From: Maribacter ulvicola
GTDB lineage: Bacteria; Bacteroidota; Bacteroidia; Flavobacteriales; Flavobacteriaceae
Length of the DNA stretch: 64,000 bases
Reading direction: 5' to 3'
NCBI RefSeq assembly: GCF_900155985.1
Contig: NZ_FTMA01000010.1
Span: 62,001-126,000, forward strand
Position numbers and translations under genes: made by a program. Below the pieces are notes generated by a model. It saw only the letters and a program-made list of their open reading frames with translations. It ran no database searches and had not been told where the DNA came from. Below, piece by piece: positions 53,544-61,781 of the stretch (position 1 is the stretch's first letter; the number at the start of each line of letters is the position of its first letter).

Positions 53544-54728
53544 ATGAATATACTAATTATCAATTCTGGTAGTTCTTCTATAAAATATCAACTTTTAGAA
53601 ATGCCTTTGGCTAAAATTACTTGCCTGGGTTCCATAGAACGTATTGGTAGTGACGAAGCTATTTCTACTTATAAAACCGATACCCATAAGGTTGAAAAAA
53701 CTTACCCTATTTTAAGCCATAAAGCTGGTCTAGAGCGGATAACATCACTTTTACTTGATTCTGAAACGGGTGTTATTAATAGCACCGAAGATATTGATGC
53801 CATTGGGCACCGTGTGGTACATGGTGGTAGTAATTATACTGAAACAACTTTAGTTACCGAAGAGGTAAAGACAAAGATCAAAAGTCTCTCCCCCCTAGCT
53901 CCATTGCACAATCCTGCAAATCTAGAAGGTATTTTAATGGCTGAAGAAATATTTGATTCCGCTAAACAAATGATTGTTTTTGATACCGCCTTTCACGGTA
54001 CCATACCTGTTACAGCAAAAAAGTATGCCCTGCCTAATGAACTATTTGAAGATAAAAGAATTCAAGCATATGGTTTTCATGGTACCAGCCATAAGTATGT
54101 TTCGGAAAAAGCAAATGAATACCTGAACAAAAAGCATACAAAACTTATTTCTATTCATTTAGGAAACGGATGTAGTATTACCGCTATAAAAGATGGCAAA
54201 AGTGTTGATCACAGTATGGGGTTTGCACCGTCTAACGGACTAGTTATGGGCACACGTAGTGGTGATATTGACCACTCCATCATTTTTTATATGGTAAATA
54301 CACTTGGTTATAGTTTAGATAAAGTAAACGAACTTTTAAATAAGAAAAGTGGCATGCTTGGCCTTACAGGCTTTAACGATCTAAGAGATATTGAGGAAGA
54401 AGCCGGAAAAGGAAACGCACAATGCATACTTGCCCTTGAAATGAATGCGTATCGAATTAAAAAATACATAGGTGCATATACAGCATCTATGAACGGGTTA
54501 GACGCTATTATCTTCACTGCCGGTATTGGAGAAAATTCAAGCTTAATGCGTCAACTAATATGCAAGGATTTGGAGTATTTTAATATTTACATTGATGATT
54601 CAAAAAACGAATTAAGAGCATCTACCTTACGTGAAATTAATACCAAAGGTGCCAAGGTCAAACTTTTAGTTATCCCAACCAATGAAGAATTGGAAATAGC
54701 CAAACAGGTTTATAAACTACTAACATAA
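53544..54728 (+). CDS. ackA: Acetate kinase
   Basis: A 394-residue enzyme of the ASKHA fold. It makes ATP and acetate from acetyl phosphate. Family signatures are the N-terminal ILIINSGSSSIKYQLLEM and the second motif HVVHGG-like region (IGHRVVHGGSNYTE); also FDTAFHGTIP, YGFHGTSHKYVS, LGNGCSITAI and TAGIGENSS near the C-terminus. It is cotranscribed with pta. Confidence 0.97.
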   Translation: MNILIINSGSSSIKYQLLEMPLAKITCLGSIERIGSDEAISTYKTDTHKVEKTYPILSHKAGLERITSLLLDSETGVINSTEDIDAIGHRVVHGGSNYTETTLVTEEVKTKIKSLSPLAPLHNPANLEGILMAEEIFDSAKQMIVFDTAFHGTIPVTAKKYALPNELFEDKRIQAYGFHGTSHKYVSEKANEYLNKKHTKLISIHLGNGCSITAIKDGKSVDHSMGFAPSNGLVMGTRSGDIDHSIIFYMVNTLGYSLDKVNELLNKKSGMLGLTGFNDLRDIEEEAGKGNAQCILALEMNAYRIKKYIGAYTASMNGLDAIIFTAGIGENSSLMRQLICKDLEYFNIYIDDSKNELRASTLREINTKGAKVKLLVIPTNEELEIAKQVYKLLT

Positions 54729-54794
54729 CTTACTTCTTATCTATACAAAATCATAAATAACCTCTATTATTTAAAAACAAATTTTAATTTTCAT

Positions 54795-54812
54795 ATATGA
54801 CTTAAATCATAT
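54795..54812. promoter_or_regulatory. Crp/Fnr-like palindrome upstream of ytxH-type gene
   Basis: ATATGACTTAAATCATAT is symmetric except for one pair, with core ATGAC-TTAA-ATCAT. It lies 62 bases before the YtxH-type start and shares its form with the sites at 51183-51202 and 57150-57163. Confidence 0.5.
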
Positions 54813-54873
54813 GTAAAACGAGCATAAGTGTTTAATTTTAAGTGTATTTTTTTCATAAACACTTAAATTCAAT

Positions 54874-55206
54874 ATGATGCAAAACGATAATGGAAACACT
54901 TTACTGGCGCTGTTAACAGGAGCTGCAATTGGAGCCGCAATAGGCATTTTATACGCACCTGATAAAGGAATTGAAACCCGTCATAAAATCAAAAGAAAAG
55001 TTGAAGATACCAGTCATGAAATTGCTGAAAGGGTTTCTCACGCAAAAGATGAGCTTACCAAAACTGCAAACGAGCAGAAAGATGCTTTTGATAAGAAATT
55101 AGACGAAGCTATATCTACTATGAGCTACAAAGCTGACGACATCATAGCTAAGCTAGAACAAAAACTAGAAGACTTAAAAGCAAAAAACGCTCAACTACAT
55201 AAATAG
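54874..55206 (+). CDS. YtxH-domain protein
   Basis: A 110-residue protein of the YtxH family (PF12732). A single N-terminal membrane segment (LLALLTGAAIGAAIGILYAP) is followed by DKGIETRHKIKRK and a long charged, amphipathic helix. Members are stress-linked envelope proteins of unknown mechanism. First of three closely spaced small genes, with 5 bases to the next. Confidence 0.9.
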   Translation: MMQNDNGNTLLALLTGAAIGAAIGILYAPDKGIETRHKIKRKVEDTSHEIAERVSHAKDELTKTANEQKDAFDKKLDEAISTMSYKADDIIAKLEQKLEDLKAKNAQLHK

Positions 55207-55211
55207 CAATT

Positions 55212-55556
55212 ATGGCTTTTGAAGAATTAAAAAATGACCTCATAGGTATAAAAACCGATATGGGGTCATATTTAGAGCATAGCAATGAGTATTATAGACT
55301 TAAAATATTTAAGGTCTTATCAAAAAATACTACCGGTATATTAAAGCTTCTCTTAATAGGCATAAGTAGCCTGTTTGCATTATTATTCTTGTCATTTGCT
55401 GCTTGTTTGTGGCTATCTGAACTAATGAACAGTTACTTTATTGGCTTTATAATAGTAGCTGGGTTCTATATTATTTTAGCTATTATGCTCTATATATTTA
55501 GAGAACAGCTAAACAAACCTGTACTTAAAAAATTATCTAAATATTATTTTGACTGA
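55212..55556 (+). CDS. Phage-holin-family/DUF1469-like small membrane protein
   Basis: A 114-residue protein with two strong hydrophobic segments (LLLIGISSLFALLFLSFAAC and FIGFIIVAGFYIILAIMLYI), preceded by a charged N-terminal helix and followed by a basic tail. The layout fits the Actinobacterial holin-X/DUF1469 family that often accompanies YtxH genes; here it is a host membrane protein, not a phage lysis gene. Its TGA overlaps the ATG of the next gene. Confidence 0.78.
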   Translation: MAFEELKNDLIGIKTDMGSYLEHSNEYYRLKIFKVLSKNTTGILKLLLIGISSLFALLFLSFAACLWLSELMNSYFIGFIIVAGFYIILAIMLYIFREQLNKPVLKKLSKYYFD

Positions 55557-55819
55557 TGAGCAAGCAATACCATTCTTTTAAGGAAATAGATGAGCGCTTG
55601 AAAGTTCTTGATCTTCAACGGCAAATTGACCAAGAAAGTATTAAATTACAGTTTAACAGCGCAAAAAAAGATGTAATTCCATATCAATTAAGACAGGGAT
55701 TAGGAGCTTCTTTTATTCAAAAAGGAACTATAAAAAGTGTAGTACTCACTTTTCTTTCCGGCAAACTACTTGACTTTATAAAAAGTAAACGCAAGTCTAG
55801 AAATAAAGAGGCTTCATAA
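55556..55819 (+). CDS. Small protein of unknown function in YtxH/holin operon
   Basis: An 87-residue protein starting at the overlapping TGATG, so translationally coupled to the holin-type gene. The N-terminal half is charged and helical (FKEIDERLKVLDLQRQIDQE). It is followed by a short hydrophobic stretch (GTIKSVVLTFLSGKLLDF) and a basic tail. I do not recognise the family for certain (a DUF6327-like assignment is possible). It completes a three-gene envelope module. Confidence 0.75.
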   Translation: MSKQYHSFKEIDERLKVLDLQRQIDQESIKLQFNSAKKDVIPYQLRQGLGASFIQKGTIKSVVLTFLSGKLLDFIKSKRKSRNKEAS

Positions 55820-56017
55820 AGCTTTGTATACATTGTACAGCATACCATCATTGTTATAAAAACCATAATGTCTTAATATGCATGCTCAATTCTGCAGAAA
55901 AGTATAGCATTAAATTTGTTATGCAGCGGTGCTTGATCATTAACATAATTTAAATCAGCACTTCTTTTAAGAAATCTATTCAACCTACAACAAACCTCTT
56001 GATTTCTAGCATTATAC

Positions 56018-57103
56018 TTATTTTAATACCGTTTTTAATAGAATAAACTCGTTTATATTCGTGGTATCGATCGCTCCAAACAGACGTCCGTTCTCAACTA
56101 CTGGATAAAAGTTATTCTTTTCATTCCCTATCATTTCTAATGCTTTTAAAATCTCCATATTGACATCTACGGTCTTAAATTTCCGTTGCATAATATCTCC
56201 TATTATCATAGTGGGAGTTTTTACATTTTTTATAATATCTTTCTGTGATAACACACCTATAATTTTGCCTTCTTCGGTTACTACAAAATCCTTTTCTGTT
56301 CCTGCCAGTAAAATATCAATAGCCTCTTGTATGGTATTTTTGGAATGTAATTTTGTAATATTGGTTAGGGTTGCCTCTCTTACTAAATGCCCTTTTAGTA
56401 CATTTCTCTGTTTCACCGATTGATTTTCACTGTAGGCTCCAAAGAAGATAAAAAACGCAATGAGAATCAAAAACGGATTAAAGAAAAGTCCTAGAATAAA
56501 AAATACAAAAGCCAACCCCTGACCTAAATTTGCTGCAATGTCCGTTGCCCTTAACCTTCCTAACCTGAAGGACAAAAGCGCCCTTAACACCCTACCCCCA
56601 TCCATAGGAAAAGCAGGAATCAAATTAAATAATACCAACATTACATTGGCTACAAATAAATAAAACAAAAAGTTCTGTAAGGTTGTTTCATACAGTATTT
56701 CTTCTAAAACGATAGCATCGAAATTAAAATAACTTTTTACTGGCACAAATAGAAAAAGTAACATAGCTATGGCAACGTTAACTAAAGGCCCTGCCAATGC
56801 TATAAGTAGTTCTTGAATAGGTTTTTCTGGCATCTTTTCAAGCGTAGCAACACCGCCAATGGGTAATAACAAGATATTTTTTGTCTCTACACCAAATTTT
56901 TTCGCAGTTAACGCATGCCCTAATTCATGAAGAACAACACATAGAAATAACACTACAATCAAGGCTTCATTCAGCAGAATCCTATGCAGACCACTGCCTT
57001 TTTGTATTTCTAAAAATGCAACCCAAATAAGCAACAATGTAAATGTCCAATGAATTTGAATTTTAATACCAGATACACTACCAATTTTAAAAACACCTTT
57101 CAT
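56018..57103 (-). CDS. Site-2 protease (M50) with two CBS domains
   Basis: A 361-residue membrane metalloprotease when started at ATG 57103; starts to 57163 in frame would overlap the palindrome at 57150-57163 and are less likely. The zinc motif is HELGH in VVLHELGHALTAKKFG, and the second ligand region is IPAFPMDGGRVL. About five or six hydrophobic segments lie in residues ~10-220. Two CBS domains (~225-355) would bind adenylates and sense energy charge. Similar S2P-CBS proteins belong to hypoxia/dormancy genes in other bacteria. It is divergent from the PfkB gene. The substrate, typically an anti-sigma factor, is not known. Confidence 0.92.
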   Translation of the reverse strand: MKGVFKIGSVSGIKIQIHWTFTLLLIWVAFLEIQKGSGLHRILLNEALIVVLFLCVVLHELGHALTAKKFGVETKNILLLPIGGVATLEKMPEKPIQELLIALAGPLVNVAIAMLLFLFVPVKSYFNFDAIVLEEILYETTLQNFLFYLFVANVMLVLFNLIPAFPMDGGRVLRALLSFRLGRLRATDIAANLGQGLAFVFFILGLFFNPFLILIAFFIFFGAYSENQSVKQRNVLKGHLVREATLTNITKLHSKNTIQEAIDILLAGTEKDFVVTEEGKIIGVLSQKDIIKNVKTPTMIIGDIMQRKFKTVDVNMEILKALEMIGNEKNNFYPVVENGRLFGAIDTTNINEFILLKTVLK

Positions 57104-57149
57104 AACCATTTCTTTTACACTAAGATATTCTAGAACCTGATTACCGACA

Positions 57150-57163
57150 ATGATATTGGTCAT
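57150..57163. promoter_or_regulatory. Crp/Fnr-like palindrome between S2P and pfkB genes
   Basis: ATGATATTGGTCAT (core ATGAT-ATTG-GTCAT) lies 47 bases before the S2P start and 57 bases before the pfkB start. Its outer ten bases match the other two sites. Just downstream ATCAAAT/ATTTGAT (57178-57194) forms a separate inverted repeat, and TACATTTG within it fits the TAnnTTTG -7 element for the pfkB side. Confidence 0.5.
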
Positions 57164-57219
57164 GGCTACAGTAGATACATCAAATTACATTTGATATTAG
57201 ATATGTATTACAATTTATC

Positions 57220-58155
57220 ATGAACAAAATCATAACACTTACCGTAAACCCTGCAATTGATAAAAGCACTACCGTTGCCGGTATAAAACCTAATAGTAAA
57301 TTACGTTGTAATACACCCGTATACGAGCCTGGCGGTGGCGGTATAAATGTTTCTCGCGTTATTCAAGAGCTTGGTGGCACCTCTTTATGTATGTATATGT
57401 CCGGAGGACCTACCGGTGAACTCCTACAGCAGCAATTATCAGACATGAGTATTACACAAGAAATAATACCTATATCTGGATGGGTACGTGAAAATCTTGC
57501 GGTGACAGATACTAAAAATAATGCGCAATACCGGTTTGGAATGCCAGGACCCACAATTTTGGAAAACGAATGGAAAAAAGCCCTAAAACAAGTGGACGGT
57601 ATACTTTCTGCAAATGATTTCTTAGTTGCCAGTGGTAGTTTGTGCCCCGGTATGCCAATCAATTTTTTTGCACAAGTCTCTAAAATAGCTAGAAAAAACA
57701 ATGCTAAATTTATCTTAGACACATCTGGTGAACCTTTGATAAAAGGGGCTGAAGAAGGTGTGTTTTTATTGAAGCCCAACCTCGGTGAACTGGCTACCTT
57801 ATGTGGAATAGAAGAAATATCCTATGCGGAACTTGAAGCTATCGCCAAGAATTATTTAAAGAACAATCCATGTGAAATATTAGTAATTTCAATGGGACCA
57901 AAAGGTGCTATGATTGTTGCCAACAATGAAATTAATCATATAAAAGCCCCTATAGTTTTTCAAAAAAGTACCATTGGTGCAGGCGATAGTATGGTGGCTG
58001 GTATGGTACATGCCTTATTGAACGGCAAATCTATAAAAGAAATGAGTGCCTACGGTGTAGCATGTGGAACTGCTGCGACTATGACCCAAGGTACACAATT
58101 ATGTAAAAGGAACGATGTAAATGAGTTAAATAGCTGGATTCTTAAAAATTCTTAG
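57220..58155 (+). CDS. PfkB-family hexose-phosphate kinase (1-phosphofructokinase/6-phosphofructokinase II type)
   Basis: A 311-residue sugar kinase of the ribokinase fold. The N-terminal ITLTVNPAIDKSTTV and GGGGINVSRVIQELGG are the signatures of E. coli PfkB/FruK-type enzymes, and the ATP site with catalytic Asp is STIGAGDSMVAGMVHAL. It phosphorylates fructose 6-phosphate or fructose 1-phosphate; 6-phosphofructokinase is favoured because no fructose transport genes are near. It sits in the acetate/protease neighbourhood. Confidence 0.9.
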   Translation: MNKIITLTVNPAIDKSTTVAGIKPNSKLRCNTPVYEPGGGGINVSRVIQELGGTSLCMYMSGGPTGELLQQQLSDMSITQEIIPISGWVRENLAVTDTKNNAQYRFGMPGPTILENEWKKALKQVDGILSANDFLVASGSLCPGMPINFFAQVSKIARKNNAKFILDTSGEPLIKGAEEGVFLLKPNLGELATLCGIEEISYAELEAIAKNYLKNNPCEILVISMGPKGAMIVANNEINHIKAPIVFQKSTIGAGDSMVAGMVHALLNGKSIKEMSAYGVACGTAATMTQGTQLCKRNDVNELNSWILKNS

Positions 58156-58205
58156 TCTCATTTTTTTAAGAACATGAAACTATAAACTACAACTGAGAAT
58201 AAAAA

Positions 58206-58252
58206 AAATCTGGTGCTTAAACAAACATTACCTGTTTGTTAAAACACCAGAT
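58206..58252 (-). terminator. Long hairpin terminator after nrdA
   Basis: A near-perfect 20-base stem (AATCTGGTG ... CACCAGATT outside, AACAAAC/GTTTGTT inside) around a 7-base loop. On the minus strand the 3' arm runs into TTTTTTTT. It lies 37 bases downstream of nrdA and also faces the convergent PfkB gene. Confidence 0.93.
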
Positions 58253-58288
58253 TCTTAAAACTTAATACTATTCTAGTTCAGTAAAGGC

Positions 58289-60085
58289 CTATGCCTCACA
58301 ACTAGCACAATCTTTCTTTTGTTTGAACTTTTGGGCTGCGTTCATACTATGTTGATAGTACAACGACTTCAACCCTAATTTCCATGCTGTCACATGAATT
58401 TTATTGATTTCTTTTACCGGCATATCTGGGTGAACAATGATATTTACCGACTGACCTTGATCAATATGGTTTTGTCTGTTCGCTGCTTGATAGATAATAT
58501 CCATCTGATCGATTTCCGAGTATGTTTTGAATACATCTTTTTCAAGTTCTGAAAGGAAGTCTAAATGTTGTACAGACCCATCAAAATCTCTAATACTACG
58601 CCATACTTCTGTAGTGTTCATGCCTTTATCTTCTAAAAGCTCTACTAAGAACGGGTTTCTAATCGTAGTTTTCACCTTGGCGATATCCTTTACATAAGTA
58701 TTGGACCAAATAGGCTCAATACCCTGTGATACTTGACCCAAAATAAATGCAGATGATGTAGTTGGTGCTATTGCGTTCAACGTAGCATTTCTTCTGCCAA
58801 ATCCTTTCAATACTTCTGGTTCACCAAATTTATCAGCCAACGCTTCTGAAGCACTGTAAGATTTATCTTTTATGGTTTTGAATATTTCACTATTTAAATT
58901 GTATGCTTCTTGACTATTGAAAGGCAACATTTTAGATTGCAATAATGAATGCCATCCTAATACTCCTAAACCTAAAGCACGGTTGTCTTTTGCGAAGTTA
59001 TACGCACGCTCCATAAACATGAAGGTTTGGCGGTCTTCACGACTTTCTGAATCACGGTATGCTTCTAACTTCTCACAGAATTCAGTAATAACAGCATCTA
59101 AAAAGAATACCATTGTTTCTACTGCATCCGTATCTTTCCATTTATCATAATGAAGAACGTTTACAGAAGATAATACACAAACAAATGACCACTCATCACT
59201 TGATGGTAACATAATTTCCGTACACAGGTTACTTGCATGAATTTTGTGTCCTTTTTCTTTGTACACATCAGCAGCACCGTTATTAGCATTATCCTTAAAG
59301 AAAATGTACGGATATCCCATTTCACCTCTTCTTTGTAATACTTTTGCCCAGATAGAACGCTTTTCATTATCGCCATCTACCATTTCTTGCATCCACTCAT
59401 TGGTAACGGTTACACCATGTGTAAGCTCTTGAATAGGGTTACCTTCTGTACCTATTTCCAAAAATTCTTTAATATCTGCATGCTCTACCGGTAAATATGG
59501 CGAAAAACGACCACGACGAACAGATCCTTGACTTACAACATCTACCATAGATTCAAAAAGCTGCATAATATGTACCGCTCCTGAAGCTTTTCCATTGTTC
59601 TTTACCTCTGCTCCCCTATGTCTAATATTACCAAAATAACCAGATGTACCACCACCTAATTTAGACATCATTCCTACTTCTGACTGTGTATACAAAATGT
59701 TACCCATATCATCAGATATGTTTGAACCAAAACAGCTAATTGGCAACCCTCTTTCTTTTCCGAAATTAGACCACACCGGTGATGCCAACGAGTAAAAACC
59801 TTCACTCATATAACCGTAGAACTTGTCTGAAAAACCAGGCATGTCCAATATTTTTTCTGCTCTATCGGCAATTTCGCGAATACGTGTTTCTGCTGAAACT
59901 CCTGGTGATAAATAACCAGAACCTAAAAAGTTACGGCTATCTTCATTTAACCATTTAAAACCTTCTCCTTTATCTTCTTGTAGGTTTTTAAGCGCTTCTT
60001 TTCTAGCTTGTACCAGTTCATTAGAACCATTCAATTTTACTTCTTCTTGTATGCTAGTCTCTAAATTAATTTTTGAATCGTTCAT
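58289..60085 (-). CDS. nrdA: Class I ribonucleotide reductase large subunit without ATP-cone
   Basis: A 598-residue catalytic subunit that reduces ribonucleoside diphosphates. It is shorter than the usual ~760 because the N-terminal ATP-cone is missing, while the paired NrdB carries one. Catalytic residues are visible: C118 (in PISCFGSN), N286, C288 and E290 (in SNLCTEI), and C303 (in SFVCVLSS) as the second disulfide Cys. The C-terminus ends CASCEA, the pair that passes electrons from thioredoxin. The gene starts directly after the nrdB stop. Confidence 0.95.
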   Translation of the reverse strand: MNDSKINLETSIQEEVKLNGSNELVQARKEALKNLQEDKGEGFKWLNEDSRNFLGSGYLSPGVSAETRIREIADRAEKILDMPGFSDKFYGYMSEGFYSLASPVWSNFGKERGLPISCFGSNISDDMGNILYTQSEVGMMSKLGGGTSGYFGNIRHRGAEVKNNGKASGAVHIMQLFESMVDVVSQGSVRRGRFSPYLPVEHADIKEFLEIGTEGNPIQELTHGVTVTNEWMQEMVDGDNEKRSIWAKVLQRRGEMGYPYIFFKDNANNGAADVYKEKGHKIHASNLCTEIMLPSSDEWSFVCVLSSVNVLHYDKWKDTDAVETMVFFLDAVITEFCEKLEAYRDSESREDRQTFMFMERAYNFAKDNRALGLGVLGWHSLLQSKMLPFNSQEAYNLNSEIFKTIKDKSYSASEALADKFGEPEVLKGFGRRNATLNAIAPTTSSAFILGQVSQGIEPIWSNTYVKDIAKVKTTIRNPFLVELLEDKGMNTTEVWRSIRDFDGSVQHLDFLSELEKDVFKTYSEIDQMDIIYQAANRQNHIDQGQSVNIIVHPDMPVKEINKIHVTAWKLGLKSLYYQHSMNAAQKFKQKKDCASCEA

Positions 60086-61360
60086 TTAAAATAAGTCGTC
60101 ACTGGTTATACTTTGTGTTCTTTTGCTATAATTGATAGAGCGTTTTACGAAGAAATCGCCGTGTTTGGTTCCAATAATTTCATCATCGAACCATTCTGTT
60201 TGCGATAGTAATTCTTCGTCTACCTCAAATGTTTTTTCGATTCCAATACTTTCTATAGAATCGTTAAATCTCTTTTTAATGAATTCTTTTACTAATTTCT
60301 TAGGTAAAAAATCAATTTCACCTGCTTCAAAAATCCAATCTATAATATCACTTTCCGATATAAATGCCTCTTTACACATTTCTTGTACAGAACCATGAAA
60401 TTCTTTATTGAACCATGTTGGGTTTTCATTTTTAATAATATTTATGATATCAATACCAAAATCACCGTGAATCTGTTCTTCTTTAGAAGTAGCCTCAACA
60501 ACATTAGAGATACCTTTAAACATGTTCTTGTGCTTATTAAAGGCCATGATGATCAAGAACTGAGAAAATAAAGACACATGCTCAATAAATAAAGAGAACA
60601 GCAAAACAGATTCTGCATATTCTTGATTATTCTCACTCTTAGAGTTTTTTAGAGCCGTCTCCAAGTAATGCACCCTTTTCATGATTACAGGTTTCTTCTT
60701 CAAGTTTTTAAACTCTTCGTTCAATCCTAATATTTCTAACAAGTGCGAATACGCATCATGATGTCTTACTTCACTTTCTGCAAAAGTTGCACCTACAGAA
60801 CCTATTTCCGGCTTAGGCATTTTGTGGTAGATATCTCCCCAAAAGCTTTTTACCGCAACCTCTATTTGAGAAATTGCCAACATGGTGTTCTTTATTGCAT
60901 TTCTTTCAATATCGGTCAAACCTGTTTTAAAATCCTGAATATCACTTGTAAAGTTAAACTCTGTATGAATCCAATATGAATGACGTATTGCCGATACATA
61001 TTCATATAATGCAGGGTATTCGTAAGGCTTTAGATTTACCCGTTTTTCAAAAACATTAGACTTTCTTCTTTGTGCCTGTTCATTTCGATAAAGGATGTAT
61101 CCTTTAGCTACATCGAAATAACCACCCTCCATTAATTTATTTTCAACAAAATCTTGGACCTCCTCTACTGTAGGAATATAATTATCATCTGCCTGCTTTC
61201 TTTCTAAAAGTGCTAAATGAACATTATTAGATATGATTTCAGCTTCGCTGGGACCTCCATGCTCAACAGCTGTCATAGCCTTTAAAATGGCATTTGTTAT
61301 CTTGTGTAAATGAAAGGGTTTTGTTGAAAAATCCCTTTTAATGACTTCTGTGATTTTCAT
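60086..61360 (-). CDS. nrdB: Ribonucleotide reductase radical-generating subunit with N-terminal ATP-cone
   Basis: A 424-residue protein. Residues ~1-92 are an ATP-cone (ITEVIKRDFSTKPFHLHKIT start; VQDFVENKLMEGGYFDVAKG), the allosteric domain normally on NrdA. Residues ~110-410 are the ferritin-like radical subunit. Metal ligands follow E. coli spacing: E167, E197 and H200, E260, E295 and H298; Tyr204 is at the position of E. coli Tyr122. The arrangement equals the NrdB studied in Leeuwenhoekiella blandensis, where dATP binding to the cone switches the subunit off. Whether the metal site is Fe or Mn cannot be read from sequence. First gene of the operon, with a DnaA box in its leader. Confidence 0.95.
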   Translation of the reverse strand: MKITEVIKRDFSTKPFHLHKITNAILKAMTAVEHGGPSEAEIISNNVHLALLERKQADDNYIPTVEEVQDFVENKLMEGGYFDVAKGYILYRNEQAQRRKSNVFEKRVNLKPYEYPALYEYVSAIRHSYWIHTEFNFTSDIQDFKTGLTDIERNAIKNTMLAISQIEVAVKSFWGDIYHKMPKPEIGSVGATFAESEVRHHDAYSHLLEILGLNEEFKNLKKKPVIMKRVHYLETALKNSKSENNQEYAESVLLFSLFIEHVSLFSQFLIIMAFNKHKNMFKGISNVVEATSKEEQIHGDFGIDIINIIKNENPTWFNKEFHGSVQEMCKEAFISESDIIDWIFEAGEIDFLPKKLVKEFIKKRFNDSIESIGIEKTFEVDEELLSQTEWFDDEIIGTKHGDFFVKRSINYSKRTQSITSDDLF

Positions 61361-61781
61361 GTTAATATAAAGTTAATGATGTGGATAATTAGCGAGGTGT
61401 AAAGTTCGAAAATTAATCATCTTAATTTTACATATACCTCTTTAAGCTTTTAACAGGGTTATCAACAATTTCATTTTTTAAGTAAAATAACTAGTTAATA
61501 ACACCATAAAAGAAAGAATTTAGTCTATTGTAAATCAATTACTTACAGCTACTTTTTTGAATACACGAAAGAAGTAAGCTTAAAGAAATACTTCAGCTAA
61601 AATTTTATAAAATTATTTTTTACCAGGTTTTACATAAGTTATTTTTTAAAATAACCTGCTATGTTCATCGAGGTAAATTTTTGAATAAAATCAGTGTGGT
61701 CTTAAATGGTTTTCGCTCAATCAAATAGCTAAAATCACATTAACTGGTACATGAAATTTTTTACTTAAACCATAACTTTAG
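61361..61781. other. Intergenic region upstream of nrdB
   Basis: 421 bases between the GH85 stop and nrdB start. It contains the two DnaA-type boxes and presumably the nrd promoter. No NrdR-box pair was recognised, and no gene. Confidence 0.45.
61380..61388 (-). promoter_or_regulatory. Perfect DnaA box upstream of nrdB
   Basis: TGTGGATAA is the reverse complement of TTATCCACA, the strongest DnaA box. It lies 19 bases before the nrdB start. A one-mismatch box TTATCAACA is at 61459-61467. In E. coli DnaA controls nrdAB through boxes before the gene, so a similar link is possible. Confidence 0.55.

Noticed and set aside
55212-55556. Phage-related reading of the holin-type gene
   Set aside because: No other phage genes nearby. 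The neighbours YtxH and the acetate genes show a housekeeping setting.
57104-57163. Upstream starts of the S2P protein
   Set aside because: They would place the palindrome at 57150-57163 at or inside the coding region and add residues unlike the family N-terminus.
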